A DNA stretch of 64,000 bases from the NCBI GenBank assembly GCA_015680685.1, contig MNCI01025069.1, forward strand, positions 56,113-120,112, written 5' to 3'. The DNA comes from Gnetum montanum (lineage: Eukaryota; Streptophyta; Gnetopsida; Gnetales; Gnetaceae). Below, piece after piece: positions 11,890-22,896 of the stretch (positions within the stretch are counted from its first letter, which is position 1; every line of letters begins with the position of its first letter). The translations under genes and the position numbers were made by a program. Below the pieces are notes generated by a model. The model had not been told where the DNA came from. It saw only the letters and a program-made list of their open reading frames with translations, and searched no databases.

Positions 11890-13980
11890 ACATTTGCAAA
11901 TTAGTAGATATAATGTATAACTTTGAATATTTGGATACCTAATCTCGTTAGTTAGTTACACTTTGGCTATGGTTGGACCATGGTAGATTTATTATTATAT
12001 TATTATTTTATTAATTAATTTTTATTATAAGTATCTCTGTAGCTTGTTGGAAGGGTTTAACTTTGGTAATTTTTAGTCTAAATGTTGATTTCTTAGTTAA
12101 ACTTTGTGGGAGTTAGAAAAATGGTGAAAATTTTTCTATCAAAGATGGCACATTTGTGGCCCCCATGACTAAGAGCTTACCTCTTGTAGCTATAGGGTTG
12201 AACAATAGAGTGATTTGGATAAATCATTAGGAAGTTATGGGCTCTGAAAATTTAAAAATCTCCCTTGATGTTTGTGAGAAAATGTAAACATTTCTAAGGG
12301 GGGTCATGCATAATTATACTATTTTTGTGCTACGTCAACAAGGCCATGTATACAAGGCCTCATATATGCATGGGCTCCATCGACGGGACCTCATTTATGA
12401 GGTCCTTAAACAAAATTTTCAAATGTGAATATTTAAGAAAATATAAGGAATTTTTGAATGAATTTGGGGTCCATGGAGTCCCAAAAAAGACAAGAATATA
12501 ATGAAATCATTGAAGAGGGTCTTTGAAAGCTTAAAAATTCAAAAATTTAATCGAGAATGTGTGAATTAAAGAAAATATTCAAATGAGCACATGGTCAGAT
12601 GTAGAAGATGGGTGTACAAAAGATTCTGATTGTAAGAATGCCTAAGGGTAAGGTGCCTAATGAATCCAACCAAGAGATATGCAAGTGGATCCTCCTCATA
12701 GTAGGCACATGTCTTATTTTCCCTTGAATAACCTTAGCCTAAGGAGTCTACAGGTCCCATAGGTAATTAATGGTTGATGGAAGTTAAGGGCCAAAACCTA
12801 AAAGATTCTACCAAAGAATTCAAGTATGTCAGACAAAGACACCAAACAAGAACATCGACACTAGTAGTGAGGTGAGTTACGGGAAGCATGGACAAATGAT
12901 GAAGAAGGTGGAATGGAATTCTGAATTGACATCATAATAAGTCCCTTATGGATTTTTGTTTAGATGACCTAAGAAGATCCATCCTTAGTCTATACCAAAA
13001 CCAACTACTTTTAGTGACTTTGCATCACCACTCCAAGACTATTCCACCCCCTGAAGACACAAGAGTGCTTCCATAGAACAACCATCATTCCTATAGATGA
13101 AGAAAAAAGAAGTAGGAAGTGAGAGAGGGCCTTAGTTAGAGGGGACCTTTAGGCATGGATAACATGTCTTTCTAGTTTCATAAGAATTTCTTGTATCCCA
13201 TTTATTTGTCTAAGGGATGTGCTTTGAATCTCCATCATGTTTTTTTTTTCTTTTATTTTGTTTTTTTTTCTTTTTGGATGGGAACCACACCATGCATAGA
13301 CTTATTCAACTTCTTTTTATTAGTTAACATGGTATGGTAGGAAGCCTATGTAAACACTCATGCACCTAAGCAAGTAAAAGAGTACAAAGAGTATTGAGTC
13401 CCCTTGAAGTCACACCCTGTGCAAACCTTTGAATACTTCCCAATTTTGGTAACTACCAAGGTCATAGATTTATTAAAAGCTTATTTAACAAAAGGGACCT
13501 CAAATTTCTAAAACAAGGAAAACCGTAGAGTTTGTGAATGGGTGGATGTCGTGGCCTCACTACTTGTTCCAAGAAAAAGAAACAATGTCTTAGCCATTGG
13601 TACAAAAATTCAAAAATAGAAACCAAGCATTAGCAAACAAAACATTAAGCACAAACCACCATTAGAAACAGCTACCACACTACTGTCCTATTGGCATAAA
13701 GCACATTTATTAACAAAAAATTTCAAAATCACACTAAAATAAAGTCTAATATATAAGAAAATATAAAATATTCAAGAAAAATTTAAATGTACTAACAATG
13801 GTGTAAAAAAAAATGAAGTTAAATAGAAAAAAGTTTCAAAATAAAAAAAGGATATAAAATAAATACTTTGCAAAAAAATAGAAAAACTGAGCCACATATA
13901 TGATTAGCATGGATGGCCATCTCTCCCATGACTGAGTTAGAAGAAGGAGATCCATAAAATTGAGCATGGTTGTTCATCTG
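11890..13980 (-). other. Long untranslated spacer between integrase and ORF2 of element A
   Basis: About 2.1 kb without a sustained frame. It is collinear with element E 52950-54690 and with parts of C and G. Recognisable shared blocks are near 12640-12760 (AAGTGGATCCTCCTCATAG), 12990-13080 and 13140-13200. The conservation of a non-coding spacer across four copies suggests it was part of the active element, perhaps a leader, splice or packaging region for ORF2 expression. That role is inference. Confidence 0.55.
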
Positions 13981-14029
13981 TTGAGGTATTTGTTGCACTA
14001 GCTTGCTTGGGCTCATGGAAAGGCTTTAT

Positions 14030-15240
14030 ATATTGGATGTTGACCAATTACCTTTTTTTTTGGACTTTCAAGTTTGTATATGATCGTGGCCCTAGAAGGA
14101 AAAGTTTCATCAATTATATAAGGCCCCTATCACAATGTTTGGAATTTGGTTTGTTGAGGTATGTGTGTGGGATTCTAATAGAGAACCTTATCTCCTAGTT
14201 GAAATTTCTTTTTCCATATTCTAAGATCATGATGTGGTTTTTTGAATGCCTTATGCACTTCATTCAAAGATAGGGCCACCAATTGATTTTCATGTAGCAC
14301 ATTTAAGTTAATAAATCTTTCTTTTTGTGCCAAACTTAGTCAAGGTCTAGGTCACATGCTACTGAGAGTGTATGAAGCTCGAATTGAATTGCGACCATTG
14401 GAAGTTTTTCATACATCAACTTGTAGGGAGAGTAGCCAATAGGGAGTTTCCATGTTGAGCAGTAGGCCTAAAGGGCATCATTAAGTTTTGTGCTCTAGTA
14501 TCTCCTATATTTGCTAATAGTTCTTGTTATAATCTTTGTGATCTCCCTGTTAGTCACCTTTGCTTGACCATTGGCTTTGGGGGGGGGGGGGGGGGGGGGG
14601 GTGTGTTTGATAGGATGTTGTTAATTTATGTTCAACCCCTAAGCATTGCATGATTTTTCAAAACATAGCACATATAAATTGGGTTTTGTTATTATAAATC
14701 AATGCATGTGGCACCCTAAACATATGCACAACATTTTATTGTACAAATCAAGAAGCAATGGATGATGCACAGTCAGTGACTGCTACTGCTTCTACCCATT
14801 TGGTACAGTAGTCAATGGTGATGATTATATATACCTTCTTATTGAACATGGATGTGATGGGATCTATAAAATATATGCCCCATATGTCAAAGGGATCTAG
14901 TGGTTAAATCCACTATTTAGGATCCTCCATACGTGCAATGATCCCACCATCTCATTGACAATGCCTATAGGATCAAGAAAATTAATGAACATCCCTAAAG
15001 ATTGTGGGCCAATAGTATCTTTCAATTAGGATTTTTATGATCATGCATCTCCCAGCATGGTGGCCTCTCCAACAACCTTTTTAAGCATCTTGGAGAACAT
15101 GGAATTGATCTACATTAGGTACACACCAATGAACTAGGCCATCGACACACACCTTGTAAAGGTGTTCATTTTTTTCCATGAAGTTCCTAGCCCAATGAAG
15201 GAATTGTTCTTTCTTTTTGTGATCCAAATCTTGTTTCATT
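14030..15240 (-). pseudogene. Integrase of element A
   Basis: Ty3/gypsy integrase, which inserts the cDNA. Read on the minus strand: an HHCC-type zinc-binding remnant near 15180-15030 (HAGRC, then YYWP). The core begins at DIWGIYFIDPI, with DYCTKWVEA about 30 residues later. The second catalytic region reads LIYNNKTQF instead of the usual DNGTQF (D to N). The last reads NGQAKVTNREI instead of NGQAEVSNRE (E to K). With two of the three acidic residues gone, it is inactive. A 23-base G run (14579-14601) interrupts the core as a stretch of prolines. Confidence 0.75.
14579..14601. repeat. Poly-G tract of 23 bases inside integrase
   Basis: 23 consecutive G on the plus strand, lying within the integrase core of element A and replacing a short normal coding stretch before NGQ. 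It appears to be expansion of a short GC-rich codon run after the element died. Such runs can form G-quadruplexes and are also prone to sequencing error, so the exact length is uncertain. Confidence 0.85.
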
Positions 15241-15242
15241 TT

Positions 15243-15860
15243 CTAAGTGACAAGATAGGTGAGGATGCCATTATACCATTTAGGGTTAGTGGGCAATTGT
15301 TTGGTTCTAGCCTTGGCAAAGAGGAGTTCATCAGGAAACAAGTTAGATAGTGGGATTTTTTTCTCTTTGTTATCCCATCGCAACCAAGACAAGTCATCAG
15401 TAACCACATTCTTAGTTTCCTTTCGATCTACCATTATAAGATCCAATTCTTGCAAGATCACTAGCCATTGTATGACATGGGGGCTCACTATTGGCTTATT
15501 CATGAGGAAGCAAATGGCACTATGATTAGTATGCACAAGAAATTTATATGCAAGCACATAATACCTGAACGTTTCTAGAGCATACAACACTACCATACGT
15601 TCTTTTTCCATGGTGGTGTAATTCAATTATGCACCCAGAATTCTTTGACTTGCATAGTGGAAGTAATATGGAAGTTTCTTATCATCCAAATACATAAGCA
15701 TGACACCTCAGATGAAATTAGATGCATCTATCATTATATGGAATGATTTGGACCAATTAGGTGCTTGTAGAATTGGAGTCTCTACAAGCTTCTACTTGAG
15801 GCTTTGGAATGCATTTTCACATTCCTTGGTTCAGATGAAGGGAGCATCTTTCTTTGTTAG
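15243..15860 (-). pseudogene. RNase H (connection and RNase H domains) of element A
   Basis: The RNase H domain degrades the RNA strand during reverse transcription. Minus strand, N to C: the RT connection ends with KDAPFI near 15840, then SKSFHIMIDASN near 15745 (substrate-binding and first acidic region). Next come YTTMEKERMVVLYALETFRY near 15620 and HTNHSAI near 15530 (HTDH-type motif, D to N), then WLVILQELDLIMVDRK and ENV-DDLSWL equivalents. The 127-codon stretch 15243-15626 has no internal stop, the longest intact part of pol in this copy. The next domain is integrase. Confidence 0.85.
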
Positions 15861-16900
15861 CTCAATTGATAGTTTCGTGATCTTAGAGAAATTTTCTACG
15901 AATAGTCAATAGTAATTAGTGTATCCAAGGAATGACTAAACATCTTTTATAGTTTCTAGTTGATGAGTGATTCCTTGGATGATCCTTATTTTTTCATGGT
16001 CTACCTCGATCCCTTCCTACGAAATTCAATGTCCCAATACAATGCCTTATTGGACCATGAGATGGCTCTTTTGCCAATTGAGCTGCAGATTTTTTTTCCA
16101 CACATCTTTTTAGTACTTGCTCAAGGTGGTTCAAGGCTTGCTCAAATGTAGCACTATAAGTGGAGAAGTCATCCATGGATATTTCTACTCTGCTACCTAT
16201 TTTCTACTGAAAGATGCTTAAGATTAGATGTTGAAAAGTGGTAGGAGCATTGAATAGACCAAAAGGTATCTTGTGATATGCAAAGGTCCCCCATGGACTT
16301 GTGAATGTTTTTTTTGCTTAATATTTTGGTGCAATTTGGATTTGGTTATAGCCACTATAGCCATCTAGAAAAATATAATAGTAATGTCCAAATATGGTGT
16401 CTAACACCTGATCAACAAATGATAATGGAAAATGATCCTTGAATGTTGTCATGTTTAACAACATGAAGTTATACAAACGCAGCATTTGCCATCTCTCTTT
16501 AGTACTATCATGAGTGGACTGTTCCATTCACTATTCACAATGGGGTAGATGAACCCTACCTTATCTCCTCTTTGACAATTTGCTTTAATTTTGGGTTCAA
16601 CTACCATTGTGGTTGCCTCCTTGGCTTCATGGATGGATTAGTGTTAATGCAGTGTTGGGATGTTCATGGATCAATTTTAGTGAGTTTAGGTTATAACCAG
16701 GAAAAGGCTATTGACCATTTTTTATCACTTTCAACAATTTTTCTTTCTGCTTGGGAGCAAGTTTGGCATTAAGTATGACCAACTTGCTATTTTGCAAGAA
16801 TGCATATTCTAGGCTGGTAGATAGAGTTTTCAACTCTAAGGACTTTTCTTTGAAATTCTTAGGGATCGCCAACTCTCTCCAATTGGTAACAGTGTTTTCA
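15861..16900 (-). pseudogene. Reverse transcriptase of element A
   Basis: Ty3/gypsy RT. Visible motifs on the minus strand are FLDGYSGYNQIQIAP near 16380-16330 (conserved RT block), then the catalytic box SMDDFSTY near 16175 (normally Y/F-x-D-D, both aspartates kept). Next come HEKIRIIQGITHQLE near 15980 and FLGYTNYYQLFVENFSKITK near 15910, which lead into the connection domain. Several stops and frameshifts lie between these blocks. The LDGYSGYNQI and LGHxVS-type spacing is that of the Athila/Tat side of plant gypsy elements. Confidence 0.8.
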
Positions 16901-17049
16901 TCATTAGAGAGTTGGCGATGAACTTAATCTAGTTCGTCCATGCCTACAACATAAGTGCATGTCAAGCTCTCAACAGGTTACATGCACATTGTGGTGCTAT
17001 CAAAATTAGTCGTCAACCATTGGGTGTTCTCTTCTTTTGTGGCTACTAT

Positions 17050-17560
17050 GTATAGACATCTTTGAAAATCTACCTCTTATGCACACTACTTACATGCAGA
17101 AATAGATGTTTATTTCACAGACCAGAGTTTTTGCATGCAATTTCACCCTATATCACTATATGCATTGCATGGAACTTGTCTCTTCTTAATATTTTCAAAT
17201 GCATTTTCCTTAGATATCTCTAGGGAAATATTTTTGATGCCCATTCTTGCATCAACAGTGCTTAGCCATGTTCTTTTCATAATGATTAGAAAGTCCCCCT
17301 TACAGTTCTTAACCTTGATTACTAAGAAATTGGCAAGATCAGATCACTTATAGACACAATGTCTTCTACCAGTTCCAATGGAATAGTAATGGACTAATCT
17401 GCTAGCTCCAATCTGATATTGCTATTCTTAAGAGGCAACAAGTTCTAGGCAGTATACATCTCATGAGAAATCAAGCTCACATTGAAACTTGAATCAAGAA
17501 GAGTTTTACATGATCCATTCCTAGTAATCTATAAATAGATAAGGGGACTTCCAAGATTAG
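17050..17560 (-). pseudogene. Aspartic protease of element A
   Basis: Retroviral-type protease that cleaves the Gag-Pol polyprotein. The catalytic segment reads CKTLLDSSFNVSLISHEMY near 17510, where D-S/T-G-A is expected. Aspartate is kept and glycine replaced by serine. It is followed by NIRLELAD and PLELVEDIV-type strands, a pattern typical of plant gypsy proteases (for example NxxLxLADxSI). It is continuous with gag upstream and the RT linker downstream, with several stops. Confidence 0.7.
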
Positions 17561-20079
17561 CTAACTTCCTAGGAAGCTTAATAGCCCAGATCTAATCAGA
17601 TACAACATGAGTAAGCATAACAGTATGGATTTTGGGTGGCATTTGGTGTGAAGGGAACCCAATGAAATGGTTTGCAAAGGATGAGGTAGGAGTAGGGCGA
17701 CTAGCTGCCTAAGTCTATGAGGGCTTAGTAGGGTTGTTGGTTTGGAAGAATGATCTTTTAGGAGCATGAGGTTCTAAACCCCTTGGTTAATGAACTTGTT
17801 ATAGATTAATGGCCCTGGTAGCATTACGTTGCTACAGCTGGGCTAGAAGTTCACCCTACATGGATGGAGTAGGTGATAGCTATTTTAAGGATGGAGGAAC
17901 AAATGTCAAAATAGAAGGACGATAAGGATAAAATGTGGCATCCCTCCTAGAATGTGGGGAATGAGCTCTATAGTATTTAGAAGGGTAGTAGTGATGTTGG
18001 AAAGGAGAAATGTGATTAGAAGAGTCATGTGGAGATAGGGGTTGCTAAATGTAATACTCATTTGGATCTAGTTGCCTGTAAGGATATTGATGTCTTCATG
18101 GTGGCATCCCCCATGACTATGTTTGGCGCCACTAGTAATATTGATCATATAATTGTAGTGGAGTTCCACTTGGATAATATTGTTGTTGCTGATGGAATTA
18201 CCTAGGATTGGATTAAGGATAAGATAATCTTCTGGGTGTTTGTCTTTTTTCTAGTCATGGATTTAGAGCATACACCCTAGACTCTTACAAGTGTGACAAA
18301 ATGGGGCAATATCCCTTAGGATGTTCATATTGGTAGATGTCACACCCACCACCATCATCTGATTTAGTTTTTGCAACTTCATCTACTACAACAATTTTTT
18401 CCCTTACCCCATTGGTAGGCACGTTTAGCTTCTTTCTACTTTATATGGTCATGATCACTACTTTTCTATCTTGATTATTTTGTAATTTTTAGAGTAATTT
18501 GGAATTTTTCATTTAATGAATCTCATGTTTTACCTACCTTGGCTAAAATTTCAAACATATATTTTTGAATTGGCAAGATCTTTTTGTTCACCACCTCATC
18601 AAGTGCTAATTTCTTCTCATTGTCAGAAAATCAAACTTCCTTCTTTTTGATGGAAGGATCCCTATTGTATTCCTTAGCACTTTTGCATTTTCTCAACTCT
18701 CCTTCTTTTGCTACATGCTCAATTAGCCTTTGGATCTAATGAACTCTAAGTTCTTATAGTCTCCCTTGGTCATAGACCCCAAAAGTTCTCCTCATTTTTT
18801 ATCAAAGTCCATTAATGATATGGAAAAGTTGTTCCCATTGAGAATAACCATGGCCAGGGCATCAATGTATGAGAGAATAGTATTTGTCCATGGTAGCATC
18901 CAAGAGTTCATGATTTTCTTACTTACATCCTTGGATCTACCTTCTCAGATTAAACACTCTGGATTATGTCTAATAGTTATAATTAAATAACTCTAGCATT
19001 CTACTCCACCTATAGATAGACTCTAGCTCCAAGAATTAGTACCAACTTTCTGCATCCTTGATGAGTGTCCTAGGAAATAGCTTTAATTTCTATCAATCAT
19101 TTTTTATATTTTGTAACGCACAATCATCATGAAAAGTTTGAAGGTTTGTTTATGCATCAGAGTTATATCCCCCCTCAAATTTGGGAATATTGTTCATATC
19201 AAGTCTTCTAATTCAACTATCTTTCATAGGCCTGGTTGGAATTTTTATGGCCTCTATAGTATTTAGCATGCTTCAAGTTGCTAGCAAAGGCTCATCATCA
19301 TCATTATTTCAATGACACCAAAGACATCCTCTGCTACCCCTTTGTTCATGGTGGGCTCAATAATCATTATTATTCTCTTGATGTTCCCCTTCATTATGAT
19401 TATTCTTTCTACAACATTTATCAAAACTGGAAGAGGAAGAAGAAAAAGATGTAGATGATGAGGGTGAAGAGGGAGAAGGACTATAACCACCATGGTGTCT
19501 GCCAACTCCTCTACAATTGTCACAAGCACATTCATTAATTTTCTTATCATCTTGATGCTTGTTCGAGTCCCTATCTTGACTTCCATTTTTACCTAAATCT
19601 AAATTGTTGATACTAGACTGTAGATTCAGGGCTACATGCCCATCACCAATAAAAAACGGTGGAGAATATTCATGTTGAGAACCCCTAAGGGAAGGGTCCT
19701 CATTGTCATTTTAATTAAGCAAGAACAAGGGATTGGTTAATCATCTTCCCTTCATACGCTCATGGTGCTTCTTCTATTTTTATTCTCTCTTGTGTTGTGT
19801 TTCAATGGGATGGTAGTCCTAGTAATCATAATCATGCATAACGTACTCCTCTTGACGATCTTGGATGTCCAACCTCCTACGAATTTGAAGTAGCATCATG
19901 GGCACAAATCAATTGGGAGGCATGACAATGTTTCCTTTCATATCTCGCCATCACAGTTGTTCATCCTGATGTAGGGTGAAGGTGAAGTTAGGCACATACT
20001 CATCTAGATGAGTATACACCACCTTACATTCTTGAGGGACTAGTGGTTTAGTATCATCATGCCTGTGAGAAGAAGAAAT
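17561..20079 (-). pseudogene. Gag of element A
   Basis: Structural capsid/nucleocapsid protein. The frame begins SSSHRHDD at about 20079. The expected ATG has become ATT (elements B and E keep ATG at the same place). The N-terminal part is serine-rich (about 19430-19480, SSSSFDKCC). The capsid core has the family signature LDMNNIPKFEGGYNSD near 19190 and KLKLFPRTLIKDAESWY near 19080. A zinc-knuckle-like box reads CDIYQYEHPKGYCP near 18340. Most of the 2.5 kb can be read in one frame with isolated stops. It probably made one Gag-Pol polyprotein with the protease. Confidence 0.75.
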
Positions 20080-20213
20080 TTTGCAATTCAAATAAAATAT
20101 CAGTGTGCTTATGTGATTATATTTATTGTGAGAATGATTTTGATCTTAGGGTTCATCCAACGATGTTAATGATGTTCACTAGACCTAGATAGTGCATGTT
20201 TCAACAAAAAGAG

Positions 20214-20231
20214 TTCCCAGCAATGACACCA
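20214..20231 (-). other. Primer binding site of element A (tRNA-Asp type)
   Basis: On the minus strand TGGTGTCATTGCTGGGAA follows the 5' LTR after one T. It resembles TGGCGCCGTTGCCGGGGA, the complement of the plant tRNA-Asp 3' end, with several mostly transition differences. Element C keeps a better copy at 37122-37139. Confidence 0.7.
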
Positions 20232-20232
20232 A

Positions 20233-21134
20233 TGATGAGCAGTGAGGTATCTCTACACTTAACCATACAAATCACTAAGTGTTCACATGCAATCTAGTCA
20301 AATTCTGTGGACTCTATGTTTTCTAGTACACTAGCCTCTAGGAAGTGCACTTTGCCCTAATAGTGATTTGTTATCTTCCCAATTACACTTATGATGCATA
20401 AAGGTATGGTGAGGTGTAATCAAGGCATATGATCTTTATTACTTTATGTTTTATGCTTTGGGTGCTTTAAAATAGAGAAATGAAGTAATTTAATAGCTAA
20501 TTTAATCTAACTAATAAATTAATCTCCAATTAATCCTAACATAAGCATCCAATTCCACTTTTGGTACACATCTTGAGCCCACATAACCACTATTGAGATT
20601 ACCAAGCACTATGCTACTAGGTGAACCAAGCAATGATGCTACTGGGATTACCAAGTAAATGTGTGTTTATGGTTGAAGTAGTCATACTTATATGTTTAAT
20701 CTATCTAGCTTAATTAATTAACCAATCAAGGTCTAATTTATCTTAATTAATTACATAATTAATGAAACTATAAATGCAAAAATAAATCATTAATTGATTC
20801 CAAGTGCTACAAGGTTTGATCAAAAGGCTCATCTTTATTTATAACAATTCTTAAATAAAGATCTATACACTTTCTAACTCTTGATACGAGCACCCAAAGA
20901 AATATTCTAACTCTCAAATGATAAAACTATAAGAGCTCTACTACAATTATGACTTGACTATCATAAACACATCTATTAAACACATATTTATAGACTTTAT
21001 TATGGAGCTACATTGATGGGGCCCCATAGATGCAGAAAATACTACATCGGTGGGGCAACACCATGTAAACGAGGCCATGTCAACAAGGCCACATCAATGG
21101 AGGCCCGTTTATGCAACACTTTGATGATTCATCA
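20233..21134 (-). repeat. 5' LTR of element A
   Basis: 902 bp, TGATGA...TCATCA, collinear with 7879-8833 throughout. A TATA-like ATTTATAG (minus CTATAAAT) occurs near 20987-20995. Differences from the 3' LTR are mostly transitions. Confidence 0.9.
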
Positions 21135-21139
21135 ATCAT
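21135..21139. repeat. Target site duplication of element A, right copy
   Basis: ATCAT, identical to 7874-7878. Removing A rejoins B's gag. Confidence 0.85.
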
Positions 21140-21777
21140 AAACCCTATCATTATTATGTATCCTATGATGTGGCATGCAATGTCTTCTATCTTGATGATG
21201 CCCTAAGTTTTCTTGTTATTGTCTATGTTCTCTTCTTCCATCACTATCATGGATTCTTCTATCACCTTCACCTTATATTTAATCATTTCCCCTTTGATTT
21301 TGGTCTTGTTACCCCTCATTAGAGCTAGATGATAAAGAGGATGGTGAAGAAGGAGAGCTACAAGAATTATGTTAGCTTATTCTTCTTCTTTGGTCCCTTG
21401 GTTGTTCTCTTACTTGATGACTAGGAGACCTTGGCCTTGAGGTCCCCTTGGTTCTGGGTTTGGCTCTCCCATTACCTTAGTTTCTTGCCAAGATGAAATG
21501 TAGCCACTAGTACATTATGTTATCTTCATCAAAGAAATGAGAACCTTGACATTAAGATCATCCTAATGGATATTTAATGTCCTTCTTTTATAACTATGAT
21601 GTTAGTGTGATCAAACCCCTTTTGCTCTTGGAGGCTTTATGGTGAGTCTCCATGAGTTTGTCTTTTCAAAGCTAGGCCTCTATAGGTTGGTGATCTATAG
21701 AAAGGTGATCTATTACTTGGTACTTCAGGACTATTTCTTTAAGCCCTAGTTTTATCAATGCTACCATGAATATTAGT
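21135..21777 (-). pseudogene. Element B gag, middle part
   Basis: Gag sequence continuing B across the insertion of A. It matches element E about 59100-59770 and element A 19280-19890. Examples are the serine-rich segment coded around 21300-21360 and the arginine-rich patch near 21380-21440. Heavily mutated. It ends where a foreign plus-strand LTR (F) is inserted. Confidence 0.6.
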
Positions 21778-21998
21778 GAAATGGTACAATCATGTGGCAA
21801 CATCATGTGGACACAAAATAGACCAATGTAACATATCTCCAATGATGGGATCTTTCCATAGAGTTTTGGCATGTTTTGAAGTCTTTTGGGAGTATTTTGA
21901 TGAGTTTAGAAGGTTCTGGGGGCTATGGGGACTTGTTTGGATGTGTTCAGGGGTTCTAGGCCTCAAAAAAAGAATATTTTATTGTGTTCCTAGTAGGT

Positions 21999-22121
21999 TA
22001 GATGTCTACCCTAACAGTTAGACGTGTAAGCTACATACTAGACATCTAACTTTATTTCAAGATGTCTACTTTAACATCTTTACACTTAGAAAAGACATCT
22101 ACTATTTATTCAAGACATCTA
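21999..22121 (+). promoter_or_regulatory. Array of six TAGACATCTA-type palindromic motifs upstream of the F TATA box
   Basis: TAGATGTCTA at 21999, TAGACGTGTA at 22019, TAGACATCTA at 22039, AAGATGTCTA at 22059, AAGACATCTA at 22092 and again at 22112. The motif and its reverse complement are nearly the same. Starts are 20, 20, 20, 33 and 20 bp apart, about two helical turns. The last copy lies about 70 bp before the TATA box. Probably a multimerised enhancer site in the LTR. Confidence 0.7.
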
Positions 22122-22191
22122 GTACAAATTGCAATGAACATAAAATTGAATGGTAAATTGGAGGAAAGATGAAGAGACATGAAGGGAAGGA

Positions 22192-22198
22192 TATAAAT
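22192..22198 (+). promoter_or_regulatory. TATA box of LTR F
   Basis: TATAAAT followed about 28 bp downstream by a GA-rich stretch, consistent with transcription start and the R region of an LTR. A poly(A) signal AATAAA lies 269 bp downstream. Confidence 0.65.
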
Positions 22199-22225
22199 AG
22201 AACTCTTGGACCTTCATTTTGGCTA

Positions 22226-22244
22226 AGAGAGAGAGAGAGAGAGA
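22226..22244 (+). repeat. GA microsatellite in the F leader
   Basis: Perfect AG/GA dinucleotide run of 19 bases, followed by further interrupted GAGAGA repeats to about 22315. Confidence 0.9.
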
Positions 22245-22460
22245 GATGAGAGAGTCTATAGAGAGAGATAAAAAAGAGTGTTTGTAAGGAGTTGAGAGAA
22301 GAGTAGAGAGAGATAGAGTCTTAGAAATATGCCTTGATCATCATTCATGTGAGAATGTGTTTTGTTTGATAACATATGTGTGTGAGAATTTGATTGAATC
22401 TCTTGTCTATCCTTGGAAATTTGTGCTTCCTTTCACTTGCAATATATCAATTTGAGCAAG

Positions 22461-22466
22461 AATAAA
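22461..22466 (+). terminator. Poly(A) signal of LTR F
   Basis: AATAAA followed by T-rich sequence, in the expected order after the TATA box and leader of the same LTR. Confidence 0.45.
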
Positions 22467-22550
22467 GCTTTTATTTTCTTTTGTTAAATTTTTTTTATTT
22501 TATGACATTGAAAGAGCTTGGATTATGAAATCCATAAGAGCTTATCATCA

Positions 22551-22750
22551 CAACATAATGTTGTTCTCTAGGTCTGTCCACCACAGTTCCTCATCCTAGT
22601 GAATGATGAAAGTGATGTCCAGATAATAAGGATCTAGATAGAATAGACAACTTTATGTTGGGGTACTTCATCTTCATTTTTCCTTGTTATGCCATGTTGC
22701 TTTGTAGAATCACAAGTAGGTGGGAAATCAGCCTTTCGAGAAGAAGACAT
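22551..22750 (-). pseudogene. Element B gag N-terminus
   Basis: Starts at the ATG at 22748-22750 and reads MSSSRKADFPP, equivalent to MSFSHRSDSSP in element E and SSSHRHDD in A. The following acidic segment includes the VPQHKVVYS region. It stops at the F insertion. Upstream (22751-22896) is the untranslated leader and a badly decayed primer site. Confidence 0.6.
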
Positions 22751-22896
22751 CTTTCAATTTGTTCTTATAGTGTGTCCTAAATAAAATATTATTATTTTTT
22801 AATGATAGTTTTTGATGTTTCTATAATGATCTTATATTATTTAGTTATCTATAACACTTACTGCACAATAGAGAAATTCCTTGGTAATGACATCAA

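Larger units (their letters stand above)
7879..21134 (-). mobile_element. Element A: full-length Athila-like Ty3/gypsy retrotransposon
   Basis: A 13.26-kb minus-strand element with both LTRs (20233-21134 and 7879-8833), a primer site, gag, protease, RT, RNase H, integrase, a 2-kb spacer, ORF2 and a polypurine tract, flanked by ATCAT on both sides. It sits inside gag of element B. The Athila-like call rests on the tRNA-Asp-type primer site, RT/RNase H motif similarity and the extra ORF after pol. All frames are broken, so it is dead. By hand, the LTRs differ at roughly 35 of the first 250 aligned columns, mostly transitions, so the insertion is old. Confidence 0.85.
21778..22550 (+). mobile_element. 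LTR-like insertion F of a different family, plus strand
   Basis: The flanks at about 21777 and 22551 rejoin gag of element B, judged against element A 19890-19950 and element E 59760-59800. The intervening 770 bp is therefore an insertion. It has promoter-type architecture in plus orientation: a motif array, the TATA box TATAAAT at 22192, a GA-rich leader, and AATAAA at 22461. A sequence near 22509-22518 (TTGAAAGAGC) may be a damaged TGGTATCAGAGC initiator-Met primer site, which would make F an LTR plus a stub of a Copia-like element. Exact ends and target duplication could not be fixed. A solo LTR is the alternative. Confidence 0.55.
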
